Part shown: positions 22,401 to 33,985 of the stretch, piece by piece | Layout: every line of letters starts with the position of its first letter | Numbering within the stretch: position 1 is the first letter of the stretch | Assembly: GCA_002633005.1 (NCBI GenBank) | Contig: NMRA01000103.1 | Location: forward strand, 303,589-339,275 | Direction of reading: 5' to 3' | Length of the DNA stretch: 35,687 nucleotides | Source: Phoronis australis | Taxonomy: Eukaryota; Phoronida; Phoronidae | Notes under the pieces: model-generated | What the model was told of the DNA's origin: nothing | What the model saw: the letters and a program-made list of their open reading frames with translations, nothing else | The model's database searches: none | Translations under genes and position numbers: made by a program

Positions 22401-25400
22401 TTACAATAACGCTACACGTTTCCACTGTTAACTTTATGTCTAGGACTGTACTACGCTTACGTAGGTAGGTAATTTCATGGTTGTGGTATTTGAAGCAGTT
22501 CCTTCATTTCACGTCTTGTTGCACAATAATGGAGCTGACTTCTTTGTGGGATGTCTCCAATGTCCTTGTACTATATTAAGGGATAAGGGTCTTCGTCAGT
22601 GATTATCTACAGTTCCTAACAAAAATAAATTGCTAGCCTCTCTCGAAGTCTGATAACATTGCCTGCCCCATGCTTGTTTCATGTACATAAACTGTTGGTG
22701 TAGCAATCCTAACACTGCTAATGTTCACCACTGTGCGTCTTAGGGATGGACGTTGGGATCCAATAGATCGATGCTGGCATCTACTTATAACAGATTCGTG
22801 CAATATCCTGGGCATGTGCATCAAGACCTGACTTACTTTCTTCGGTGTGATAGGTTTTAGTAAAAGGTCTAATATTACTGCTCTCCATGTATCTAAGATC
22901 TGTTTCAGTCTTGTAGGACAAATGGCAACTTGTGCCCAAAGCTCAAGAGTTTCTTCTTTGTAGGCAATTCTCTACTATTCCCCCACTACTGTTTTTGCAC
23001 CTCATGAATGTGGTCCCCGTAATCTGATTGCTCCGAGCCCCATTCCAGCATTCACCCAAGTCATTAAACTAATCTGCTTTTTTTCTATGGTCAGTGGGAG
23101 TGCAGGGCAATAGTCATTACATTTTTTGGAATTTAAGGCCTCAAACTACAGAACAACACACTACACAAAATATGTTCTTACTTCATCATCAAAAAGGATA
23201 TTCTGCAAATTAATCATGCTACAACCTGCAAACAGATTTCATTAAATTCAATGACCACTGAAACATGGGTGCAAATATTTATAACTAACCTCTGGTGTCT
23301 GATGTAGCAGTTATAAGCAATATTTAGTAGAATTTTGAATATGGCAACTGTAATTTATGTAAATTATCAATTATGCAAATTCATAATGACCATGAAAACA
23401 TGAGATGAATTCGAAAATAATCTACATGGAATGCCCCTAAGGAAATTCTGAGCAGAAACAGTACATGTATGTGGTACACTGGTGCCCTTTATGTGTATAT
23501 TATGAAAATTCATCATGCAACAAGACTTGCAAACTGAAACATAGGTAAAGACATTAAAATATTAGTTAACTTGGGGTGCCTAGTACTTCAGTTATAAGCA
23601 AAAGTAGAATTTTGAATAATGGCAAACTTAATTTGCATTTTAAGCAAAATATAATTTTGAATAATGCTGGCCTTAATTTACATTAATTATGCAAATTTAT
23701 CATGCAGCAACATGCAAACTGATTTCATTAAATTAATTGACCATAGAAACATAGGTGCAAATATGATAATTCACCTGTGATGATTGGTACCATAGCTATT
23801 AGAACAAGTAATTTTTTAATAATGGCAGCCTTAATCTGCATAAATTATGCAAAATGACAATGTATCCACCCAAAAACTTTTACTGTAATTAAATTCGTTG
23901 ACCATGGAAACATGGGTGAGAGCATCAAAATAACCTGCCTGCAGTGATTGGGAAGGAAATTATAAGCAAAAATAGCATAATGACAGCCTTAATTTGCGTA
24001 AATTGTGCAAATTGACAATGTATTCACCAAAAAACTTGCACTATATGATTAATTGACCATGAAAACATGGCGAAAAAGGTCAAAATAATCTGGCTGCAGT
24101 GCTTGGTAAAGTAATTATAAGCAAACATAGAATTTTGCATAATGGTGACCTTAATTTGCATATTTTAAAAATTGCTTAAGGGTTGCGAACGGTCACCCCC
24201 CCCCCTAAATCATGATTAACTATGCCTAGGCTACATGAAACAGCAAAGAAAAAATTTTATTCGGCAAATCCAGGTTAAGTAAGAAAACCGCATTTGGCTC
24301 CCGGACTAATATGGCAGTTCGACACTTCTTCTTCCGAATGCTGGAGCATGTTCATACCACAATCCACTCAATCAAGGGCACACGTCAAAGAGAAATTCCA
24401 CCAAATATTGAATTTTTATTACTTAGTAATCAATGCCAATTAACACTAGGAGATATAAAACAAAACTGGCAAACTGCAAAGCCAAGATAACTCCTAAGTG
24501 TCAAATATCCGCACTTTTCTTAAAAATTCCTAAAACATTGATTTTCAAGAAAACACCAGTGACAGGAAGGAAGTGGCACAGCATGTTCCAGTGTGCCAGC
24601 TGCCTAAACTCCAAGTTGTCTGTAATACTTACATTCCCCTCCTGGTATAAAGCGAACACCAATCCACCACAGAACAGGCATGGTGAAATGGTGATAAACA
24701 TGGAGGAACGTCAACTGCGAATTCTTCTTTCTCAAAATGAAGAAAAACTGTGAAAGCCAAAAGGGAAAGACAATTAAACACCGAGAAGGAACGGCGACTG
24801 TATTGGGTACCTTTTTATCAAATAACTCAAAGATGGTGTATACCATAAGGTAATACTCATAATTAGGCTATGATGAACACAGACCAAATCAACACATTAT
24901 GCACAGAGCTATCATTAACAGTCACGTACATGTATCTGTTTCCCAGACCCAGAAGTGTAAAAATAAAATTTTTCTCGTCGGCTATATTGTGTACTTAATT
25001 GGTGAGAGTTTACCCCAGTACAAAACCATGTGTCGCCTTTTCTGCAGTTAAGACCACATGCCACAGCACGCACTTAATAGTTCTGTGTCTCATGCAGAAC
25101 AGATTAAAACCAACAACCAACTACTAGTTATTACGTGCACAAAACACATTGTGCAGGGCATTGATTCAAACTTAAACTACTCGGTAAACTGTACGTACAG
25201 TGAAGCAGAAAACTGCTCTAATTGGCATGTGCATAGACCTGCAAATGCTCTATGAACTTGGGAATAATTAAAGTGTGTAGACTCAAATATGAACTTACTT
25301 CAAAACCAGAAAGTATTAATCTCTAATTTGAACTTAATGCATTGATCAGCATATTTTAACACTGATATGAATTCAAAATGTATTGATTTATAGCAAATTG

Positions 25401-28400
25401 TATAAGTGAATTTAGTTCTATGAATTTCATACAAATGACGCAAATTGTATAAGCTGTATACTGAGTTTAATACAACCAGACCAGCAAATTGGAAAGTTCC
25501 AGAATGAATATCAATTTCTTACACTTATATTAGTAAATGTATACAAAGTAATAATGTGAAATTATGTGACTCAGCAAATAATGGTGTAATGAGTACTACT
25601 AATTAATGAATATACTGTATCTCAACAAATTGTAAGAACTTAATATTTACTATAAATTTAAAAGATCTAAGTATTAACTGAATCAGTGGATTATATCAGC
25701 TCTAATATGAATTTGCTGTGAATTCGGAAAATTGTAATACGCTCTAAATTACTGAGTCAACAAATTGTAAAAGCTCTTGTTAACATTGTAACTAACGAGC
25801 GTATCAACATGAAAACTTTAGTACGAATTTATATCAGCATGAAATTAATGTCAGTAAATTCTTACTATTACTTCTAATGTGAACTTACTGTATTGGCTCT
25901 GACACGAGTCAGTTTGAGCTTTTACTTGAACTGACAGCATCAGCACATTGCATAAGCTATGATATATGAACTTCCTGTATCAGGAAGCAAATTGCACACT
26001 TTTATAAGAACTTATAGCATCAGCAAAATAGATCAGCTCAAATAAGAACGTAATATTCCAACCACCCAATTGGTAAGTGTTTATATGAACTAAGTGCACA
26101 AACTCTAAATGCGAACTTACTGTATCAGCAAATTCCAGGATCTTTGAGAAGAAGAAGAGCCAGCATGCCCGTGCAAGCTGCAACGAAAAATGTCAAAATT
26201 TTTTAGCCAGAAAACAAAAGGAAAACCAAAGAACCACTGTGAAAATCAAGTGAAAAAAACACATCAAGGTGAGCAATCGTTCTTAAATTGACGTCACGGG
26301 CACAAAATAATGCAAGTGACTATAGCTGTGCTCAGACGAACTAAACCTGCCTGTAACTCTTAGTTGTAGCTATTGCGTATCAGTTACCATGACCAACAGT
26401 TAAAACAAGATGGTTAGTTTTAAAGGAAAAATTAATGATTCTGCTATTAGGCCTGTGAACAGTATATTCATGCACCCGTTCCAGATTCAACTCTCTTATT
26501 TTGTGGAGGTGGAAAAACTCATTGTATATAAATAGACTTAAATTTTTAAAATTTATGAGGACTACTATCACACAGCTTTTTAAGTTATTTCATTGCAATT
26601 CAAGTACAACAGAGTTTTTATTGTATCAGAATCACAAATGGTAGACTAATCATGATGCAAAATAGAGATTAGCACACAAGCTGTGTACAACTGTGGCTTA
26701 AGTGTGCACAGCATTGTGGGTAAATACTTTAGAATGATCACAGAGGGCGCCGTGGTACTGAAATGTGACTGGCCATGAGGTAAGACATCACTAGGGTTGA
26801 TTGGTACATGAAGACTAAAACCTTTCAGTGGATAGCATCATATCCATGAAATATTGAACAACTGACTGGACTGAACATAAACAACTGCATTTACGTATAA
26901 TGTAGTTTAGACATGTTATATTTTCTTACCCTCACTGCCATCGGGTCATCACTGTAATCCATAGGCTGACAACTGAGGCTAAACTTTGGGTTTAAGACGG
27001 TACTGACAAGAAACTGGAAGTAAAATGAGTGAGAATTAGTTGAAGATGTAGCTTCTGCGAGGTGTTCCCATCCCCAAAATGTGTTTCAAAAGTGCACCAT
27101 ATTCGTTTAAAAACATACAGCAAACGTGAGCCTGGTGGTACAAAAATAAACTATGGGTCTTCGTAAATTACATGTAGCAGAATTCACTTTTTTGATATTG
27201 GAAAAAGATGGATAATCTAATGTTTGGGTTTCCTTCATTTAATGCATATACATGTACACTGTGTTAGTCAGCCATGTGGAGTAAGCTCTCCAAACTACAT
27301 TTTGGCCTTTGCTGATGATGTTTTTGGAAAACGATACCAGCAGAGCTACGTGTGGCTCGTTGCATGTACTTAAACTGGAGATGCCCTATTCACACAGAAA
27401 ACATACCTCATGAAACATGTAGAGAGACAACAAAACCAATGAAAAGTTGTAGATCTTTAATACCGTGCAGAGTTTGTACGGTTCTCTCTTAGCCATGTAC
27501 TTGGGTCCTACTAACACGATCAGCAGATAGATGGCAGCACATGAGTATGTGTACAGAGGACTGGACATGAGGAAGAAGTCCTTGGTGCGAGGATCTGTAA
27601 GTACATAAATACACTTGAACTATCAAGAGAATTAAAAGCACATTTATTTCAATTGATAACTTACATGTAAGCCACCTCGAGTAGAAATTTCTTCGATGCA
27701 GTGAAGGTCTTTCATCAAGGTAATTGTGGAAATATGAATGTCAACTTGAAGTTGTAACAAATTACTTTACAGTGTTAACAGGGTGTCTTTGTACAAAAAT
27801 GGTAATTATTTTTCACAAATCACAGAAAATTACTTTTTTTCATTTTAAAAGGCTCATTGCAGTGCTAAGAAAACCAAATATTTACAGAAGTGTTGTTATG
27901 GCACGGTAAAGAAGTATGAACTGCATAATATGTTGATAATGGAGTTAGATTTTTCTTAATGTTCATTTTTGGAGACATTTGACAAGGTGAATAAATGCTG
28001 TAGACCTTAACTTCACATTCTTAACCTGACGTTTCATGTGGCCAAAAGCATGACCACAATGACTTTAATTTAAGTATGGCTTAAATGTGGGATCATTACC
28101 AAAGATTCAAAGATGTAAAGACATCATTTTGTTTGGACAAAATTGCATTATACAGTAATTAAGGCAACACAAAACCATGTTGCTTAAACGATGTGCTTGC
28201 CTATTCGAGTAATATCCAAGTCATAAAACAAAGAATACGTACTCAGTTTGGGCTTGGAGAGGGTAACTGGTCTACTAGCTTAGAATTTTGCGGATGGTTA
28301 TAAATCCTGTGTGTCGCTTACACACAATAGGCCTTTTAAAATTAACATACAAGTTCAATTCTTGGTGAACTCTGCTCTTAGTGATTGGTCTGCCCCAGTT

Positions 28401-29005
28401 AGACTGTGTAACTAAAGCTTAACAGAGAGTTTATGGTCCTGGCTGAGAAGATAATTGTTTTATTACCACCTGTGGATTAGTGAATAGCAGAGCCCTGAAT
28501 GCTGAAAAACCAAGCTTTAGACATTGACTTCAAGAATTAATGGCTTAATGTGCCCCTGGGTTCATGAGAACTTTTAGTGAGAGAGATTAGTTGCTGATGA
28601 ATGCCCTTTTCACCTGAATATGACTGACAAAGTTAGTAAAATTTTATTTTGTGAAATTCTTCAGCAAATATGGATGTTAAGAACACCAACTTCATTACAT
28701 GGTGTATACTGCACAGACTATCATGAAATTAATAAGTTTAGTGAAACTTTTAACATCTTAATAATAAAAATGTAATTTATTGCAATGTTGACAATTGTCC
28801 AAATGGGAATTTTTTTTAATACATTTATTGCCCAGACAACATCACGTAGCCAGTCTGAGGTTGGGGTGGGGAAATGATAATGTTCCGAGCCATCAATTTA
28901 AGCCAGGTTTTACAATAGAAACATGGCAGTAGTGGGGCATATCTTACCAGACAAATTGTTCATCGCATTGTTATACATTTCCATTGACCTTGTTACCACC
29001 TCCAT
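19403..29005 (-). CDS. ELOVL4/1/7-type very-long-chain fatty acid elongase (complete, 7 coding exons, 279 aa)
   Basis: ELO-family 3-ketoacyl-CoA synthase, an ER multi-pass membrane enzyme that condenses malonyl-CoA with long-chain acyl-CoA. Exons in transcript order: 28948-29021 (ATG 29005; residues 1-19), 27407-27594 (20-82), 26930-27013 (83-110), 26121-26177 (111-129), 24633-24747 (130-167), 20435-20562 (168-210), 19403-19612 (211-279, stop TAG). All junctions are GT-AG and in phase. ELO motifs: K-x-x-E-x-x-D-T as KILEFADT 122-129; the histidine box [10 protein letters not shown] 140-149; N-x-x-x-H-x-x-M-Y-x-Y-Y as [12 protein letters not shown] 175-186; TSLQLIQF at 206-213. [13 protein letters not shown] near the start and VLWWIG after the histidine box favour the ELOVL4/1/7 group, and ELOVL4 most. 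The last four residues, KKTD, form a KKXX ER-retrieval signal. The start could also be Met8. A 4-kb intron holds a composite repeat element. Confidence 0.95.
20798..20880 (-). other. Exon-like segment in an ELOVL intron, not used in the main model
   Basis: An 83-nt minus-strand segment is bounded by TTCATTCAG and CAAG|GTTGTA and is open in one frame ([10 protein letters not shown], then [17 protein letters not shown]). Spliced after the upstream ELOVL exon it would enter a different frame and reach TAA within about 12 codons. Direct joining of the neighbouring ELOVL exons gives a perfect family match without it. It could be a poison exon or chance; I do not recognise the peptide. Confidence 0.25.
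21139..21600 (-). repeat. Left inverted arm of AT-rich tandem repeats
   Basis: About 2.5 units in the orientation opposite to the right arm. It includes a near-palindrome with 10-bp arms AAATTTGCAT / ATGCAAATTT at 21324-21348. Its inner end (GGGGC...GTTCATGTAGATTATTTTGA) matches, inverted, a segment of the right arm at about 23415-23445. Confidence 0.7.
21801..22500 (-). pseudogene. Decayed ORF of an uncharacterised Cys-tailed protein family (transposable-element-like)
   Basis: In minus-strand order: [12 protein letters not shown] and HAL*GC, continuing [18 protein letters not shown] (about 22450-22300), with an in-frame TAG in place of a residue before the GC. After a frame change comes an open stretch from 22145 to 21801 containing [10 protein letters not shown] near its start and [21 protein letters not shown] near its end. 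I recall this order (an H-A-x-x-G-C-(D/N)-T core with a GxGK motif, then P-T-x-E-A-F-x-(E/Q)-(N/H), then a CxC-type Cys-rich tail) from a large unnamed family common in cnidarian, echinoderm, amphioxus and hemichordate predictions. Several tail cysteines are lost, and stops and frameshifts break the frame, so it is a relic. Family function is unknown to me. Confidence 0.6.
23200..24180 (+). repeat. Right inverted arm: about six degenerate units
   Basis: Unit landmarks recur, for example AATTGACCAT(A/G)GAAACAT near 23735, 23898 and 24050, and GCATAAATTATGCAAAT-like octamer-bearing cores. The array ends in a poly-C run (24196-24205). Divergence between units is high, indicating age. Confidence 0.75.
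25285..26135. repeat. Degenerate tandem array, period about 39-40 bp, abutting an ELOVL exon
   Basis: GAAC/GAAT(T) unit starts recur at 25291, 25330, 25369, 25408 (spacing 39) and at 25881, 25928, 25968, 26008, 26046, 26087 (spacing 38-47). The consensus on plus reads roughly GAACTTACTGTATCAGCA, then AATTG(T/C)ATAAGCTCTAA. The last unit (26113-26134) is the 3' end of ELOVL coding exon 4 with its GTAAGT donor, read on the opposite strand. The array covers about 850 bp, some 20 units. Confidence 0.7.
28250..28505 (+). repeat. Dispersed repeat, copy A (ELOVL intron 1)
   Basis: Blocks GAGGGTAACTGGTCT, TTAGAATTTT, ACACACAATAGGCCTTTT (to about 28337) and GGCTGAGAAGATAATTGTTTTATTA (28440 onwards), then GTGAATAGCAGAGCC. 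The same blocks occur in the same order at 30400-30565. About 100 bp between the blocks is absent from copy B. Confidence 0.75.
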
Positions 29006-30399
29006 TGTTGGCTAAGAATCCCTGAAACAAAAGAATAAATATTTGGTTTATTGATTGGTTCATCGATCATAATTCTTCAATAAGGTCACTGGGGTCAATT
29101 TACTCAGTACTTAAAGGGGCATTTCACGTAAAGCTATCAATGGCGAATTCTTACTCAAAGTGCTTTAGAGGCTTAAAACTATTGCAATGTCCATGAGATC
29201 TTGAATTGTTGCCGCATGAGCCGCAAGTCAAGTCATAGGAAATGCATACATGCGCCGTAGTTGAATATGCGATTTTAAGGTTGGACAACCCTAACAAAAT
29301 CTGAAGTGTATCCTTGATTCACTAGTGGTTTGTACCCACGCAGGCATTAGAAACATAGTGTGTTTCACTGCAACCCCTTGCACTGTATATACTCAAGAAC
29401 CTCAGTCATCAAGAAGCCTGAATGCTCATTCAAGGTCCCTTTACTTGTAGAGATCAATACCGCACTAGTGCTGACTACATGGAAATACACTTGCTAACAC
29501 AAACTGATACATCACGGACTAAAACTGATGGTTTTTCAAACTTTTCCCATAGTTTCTGAAATGATATTCTTGTGAAAAGTAGGATACAACAGTGAGTTTA
29601 TGAAAAGAAATAACACAGAAACAAGCCAAAACGAGCATTAAGTTTCAGTTCACTGGTACCCATTTATGGAGGCAGTACACTACTAAGTGTTTCCTGTAGG
29701 TTAATTTTTAAACCAGGGGTAGATTAGCCTGCATAAGTGGTGATGCAAAACAAAATAAATTGGTTTCACTTCATCATGGACTAAAATAGAAGTGGCCTTC
29801 GTATGAAGACTAGTATGGTTTGGAGTTGAAACCAAGCGGAAGGTTTTTGTCACGTAAAAAGGGCGAATACAGCATCTACCAATTCTTCACCTTCACACAA
29901 AGTTTGAGGGCCAAAATTATTTCTGTTTCTATTTTCAAGGTTGAAATACCATGTTACAAAAATGAAAACCTTAACAGTCAGTGGGCCTACAAAACAACCT
30001 AATGATAGACTGAACTCGATAAAATCTTTATTTTTGTTGAGAAATTTAAAACTGTCTGGTATTCTCATCTACCACATTACAATATTCAGTAGACAGGTTT
30101 ATTCTACCTCGGAAACACGACTGTTTACTCTATTTGATATTTATAACTGACAACACTTACCTAGTAAAAATACAGACCAATTGTCACCTTGGAACTACAT
30201 TATTACATATTAATTATTGTCCATCTGGTGTGTATTTCTATCCATGAAACTATAACAAATGACATAAACAATCTGGCATTAATGGCCTGCATCTTGGTTC
30301 TCCATTTACTAAAAGCTATGTGAACACAGTCTATGCAGACCATTCATGTTCTGCTCAATGGACGTGAATGCTGAACCAGGATGCAGGCCCATTTCATTT

Positions 30400-30565
30400 T
30401 GGGAGTGGAGGGGGTAACTAGTCTGCATAGTAGGCTCAGAATTTTATACATGGTTGTAAATCATGGATGTTCTTAACACACAATAGGCCTTTTGATATTT
30501 ATCTGGCTGAGAAAATAATTGTTTTATTATCCCCAATGGATGGATGAATAGCGGAGCCTGGAATG
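30400..30565 (+). repeat. Dispersed repeat, copy B (intergenic)
   Basis: A shorter copy of the sequence at 28250-28505: GGGGGTAACTAGTCT, CAGAATTTTATAC, ACACACAATAGGCCTTTTGA, CTGGCTGAGAAAATAATTG and GAATAGCGGAGCC. No terminal inverted repeats were seen, so the class of repeat is open. Confidence 0.75.
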
Positions 30566-33311
30566 TGCTGGACCCTTTACTTCACATTCTATTGTTCATG
30601 GATTAAATAAGTACACTCATCAAGAAAACAGTCAACACATCAGGAAAATGTCTTAAAATAAATTCTGAATGTTTTGCACAATAATAAAAGGCAGAGACAC
30701 CCAATGGAAAAATAGACCAGAAACATTTCAGTGCACAGTCAGGCAACGTTGATTTGTAACATGAGCCAGCCAAATCAAACCAGAGAGGAATTGCAAGCCC
30801 AATGTGACACTGTTTTCACTCTGACAACAGAAAACTGGAGAAAGCTGGAGATAACGTCTGCAGAATCAAGGAAACCAGTTCATTTTCAAATTCACTGTAT
30901 TAATCAGCCTTGACTTAAATTTTCACTCTGCATGTGACACGTATATCTTAATCCAGTCATATTGAAACACAGAATGAAAATGAAACCAAAATAACTTAGC
31001 CACAGGTAGAGAAACATTTGTCAGATGTACTGGTCCTCACAGCTAGAGGCAAATAAAATATTCTTTCTGTAGTGATTGCAATGAGGGGTTTTTGAAAGTG
31101 GGACCAACACTTAATGCAGAACCAAATTAAGAGGAAACTCACATAAGTGTACATATCATTGAAAGATGGACAATAAATTGCATTTTATTTGCACCCTACA
31201 ACTGTGGGTGGGATCCCAATGCTTGTCTAGGGGTGATTAAGTCAATCCCCAACACTGTATTTGAACAAGCTAATACTTATAACTGAATAACTTGACACAT
31301 TCCTGTGTTAAGTATTAAACAAACAAAACATTTGATGAGAATTAGCTCAATTGCCAATTGAGGGCTATAGCATTCCCTTGCCAGTGCAATTTTGTTTTGA
31401 ATTGAAATGCACTGCTATGACATGTCATAAATTGTCCACTTACAACAATGAATGTGAATATTCAAGCTAGATAGCAATAACTGTAGAATGAGATTGGATA
31501 CACTTTATGGCATTCTGATATGTGAAATTTCAAAAAAGTTTGTACTAGTACTACTACAGTTTTGTTGGGCATTTTCTTCAAAGCTAGTTGAATACACTAG
31601 ATCGCACTCTAAGGGCTTGAATGAGAACCAAGCAGTCACTGAACAGGCCCGTTACTAGCAATTTATGTAGGCAGGTTTTGCTTGCCTTACATGATCCGAA
31701 CTGGAAGGTAGGGGCACCTAGCTGCTCCCCTAAATCTGCCAAACAATCCAGACAGTAGAATTTGCGGCAGACCCTTATTCCTGGCTATAACAATTCCATG
31801 CATGAAGGCCTATAGTAAAAACGGCTTTAATTTGCCCCAAGTATTTGTAGTGGTAACTTATTTTCTTCCATTGAACACAAGCTTATAGCGTTCACACTCT
31901 CAAATACTGTTTCTACCTCCACTCTAGGCCACATCCGTCGCCCTGGATGCCGTCGTAGGCCAACCGAGGCCGAGGGGCTACGTGTTGCCTATCTCCATTC
32001 AGTCTCATTATTTATGCCTCTGGCGCACTGGGAAGAACCGAGGACCATATCCCCCATACCCGAAGATTGAAGTCTCCATGCCACCATAGATTACAGAGTA
32101 TCTATGATGCCACCACAGAGGCGTGAGACTGTGTCGGCTTGTTCCCCTAGTTGACCTGAGACTACCGGTGCTTCTTGTAGTAAATCTGCTATTTCCACAC
32201 AAGGTATAAATCGTGTAGGCCGATCAGAGTGGTTCGTTCGGGAAAACGTACCTGGTTCCAATGGACCTTGCTTCAATTTGCGAGAGATAAGTTGAAAACG
32301 CGATGTCTTGGAACAAGGAGGGTGTTCATATTGCCCGGCAACAACTTGGTTGACTTGCAGCCAACAATAACCTATTGTACACTGGCAATACTATTCAGGA
32401 CAACAGTGCCCTGGACAATGGATAAAAAGAATTCCGTCTATGACCTATATTTGAATTATGTCAATAGCACACGATCATCTGGCAAAGGATAACCGGTGGC
32501 GGTGGAATCGTGCGTGTTCGTCTTCTAGGCAGTGAGTGCTAGTAAACGAGGTAATATTTTCGATTCGTTACTCGGTTTTTGAACGTGTTTTGTTACAGTG
32601 GTATTTGTTGTAATCTGCGATTGCTTGCGGTATGATGTTGTCGGTGATCTTTGTTTGACTTTGACTACGGCCAGACTGTAGTCCGCCCTTTCATGATCGC
32701 TTCATCTGCCTTCATCAGGCTTCTGAGCCTTCTGATCGATGCCGGGGCATTGTTTCTTTTGTATCTTCTCTACTCGTGAACACATTTCTTTCCTCGCATA
32801 TTGTGTCCAGTTGAAATACACGGACCTGTGGGGAGACACTGACTTACTTATCATGTTTTATTAAAGAATTTACTAATAGCTGTTTCACTGTTTAGCTCAG
32901 ATGAAATGTCAACATGTAGGCCTACGTGTTTGACTTACCAAGCATGGCAACGCCAAACAAAAGCATGATTGCTTACCAGTGACAATGTGTACTGTCCCAT
33001 GATATATTCGCTAATCCCTTGTGTCAGACTAAACTATATTTGGTTGTTTATTAGTGATGACATGTCAGCCACTATAATTTGTGATGCTATTCAATGGCAG
33101 GCCACAAACAGGAATAGAAATGTGCAATCACATCACATATTCAACAAAAAAAATTGCAAGTCTTGTTTTTTCCAGTTTAAGTAACCACAGGGGCAGTTGA
33201 GCCCTTGAATTTTTGTTCAAAATTATGTGCGACTTGAAACTGAATCAGTGGTACCAACAACAGAGTTGTACCCAAGACATTATGACTGTCTCAACTGGCA
33301 CCTGGCGACAT

Positions 33312-33475
33312 CTCGTAGGCTCTCCAGAAGCATGGACGAATTTTGCCTCACACTGGTTAAATAATTAGTTGTGTTAGTATTATTAGTGCCTTTTGCACAT
33401 AGAGGTACACTTTAGAAGGCTGTTAGTTAAATCTTCTCTTCCTTCGAACTTGAACAAATATTCCTGGAATTTTTA
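33312..33475 (+). repeat. Diverged copy of the foldback-arm repeat upstream of the second ELOVL
   Basis: The arm-1 order is kept: CTCGTAGGCTCTCCAGAAGC, GACGAATTTTGCCTCACAC, GGTTAAATAAT, GCCTTTTGCACATAGAGG, ACACTTTAGAAGGCTGTTAG, CCTTCGAACTTGAACAAATA. This is the third location of the family in the window. Confidence 0.7.
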
Positions 33476-33895
33476 CGTACTACCGCCAGTGGATACGATG
33501 TGCAGGTGCTTGAGATGCAATATTTCAAGAAAAAAATATACTTAGCAATAGCAGCAACCTCAGTGTAATTTGTGACAATCAGAAACCATTCTTAAATGAA
33601 AAAAAATCACCTTCCCCCACTATTTTGGTTTGAAATAGGGTTACCATGTGGCACTAGTCGGATATAATGGTCCCTAACTTATTCCAAATAAATCCACTAA
33701 ATATAGGTCTAAATGAATGATATTGGTATCGTTGCATTCCTCAGACATCTGGCTATCCGTACAAATCCTTTTCACGACCCTCAATTACTCTAGTCTATAA
33801 CTACGCTATTCCGAACTCGGTCGACTTTAGCCACGCGCATCGTGAAATCGGCAGTCATTTCAGGGAACTTACTATATCTAGCGCCATCGTTATTA

Positions 33896-33985
33896 ATCAT
33901 CGTACGTCTGCTCTCGTCATCACCTTCGTCGTCTCTCTCACGATCGTATCTGTCATCGTCATGTTATCGTCGTCCATGTTGACTG
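33896..33985. repeat. TCATCGTC/TCGTCG-rich low-complexity tract
   Basis: TCATC, TCGTC and CATCG units recur irregularly. On the minus strand an ATG at about 33978 opens 26 codons rich in D, T and R and then stops. I take it as simple sequence in a promoter region rather than a gene. Confidence 0.5.

Larger units (their letters stand above)
21139..24180. mobile_element. Composite repeat element with inverted tandem-repeat arms and a decayed ORF
   Basis: The left arm (about 21139-21600) and right arm (about 23200-24180) are made of the same AT-rich unit in opposite orientation. Unit landmarks read, in right-arm sense, GAATTTTGAATAATGGC, TTAATTTGCATAAATTATGC, TGACAATGTATTCACC, TTAATTGACCAT, GAAACATGGGTG and ACTTGCA. 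The right arm has about six units of roughly 155-185 bp (for example TGACAATGTAT at 23855 and 24013, spacing 158), the left arm about two and a half. The core between the arms holds a minus-strand decayed ORF. The whole lies inside the ELOVL intron between coding exons 5 and 6 and was probably inserted as one foldback-type element. Confidence 0.65.

Noticed and set aside
22633-22824. 63-codon minus-strand frame right of the decayed ORF
   Set aside because: It could be an N-terminal relic of the same family, but I could not match any segment, so it was not included in the pseudogene.
31920-32500. Possible gene in a GC-richer intergenic stretch with 60-87-codon frames on both strands
   Set aside because: No recognisable domain, frames overlap on both strands, and no coherent exon set could be built.
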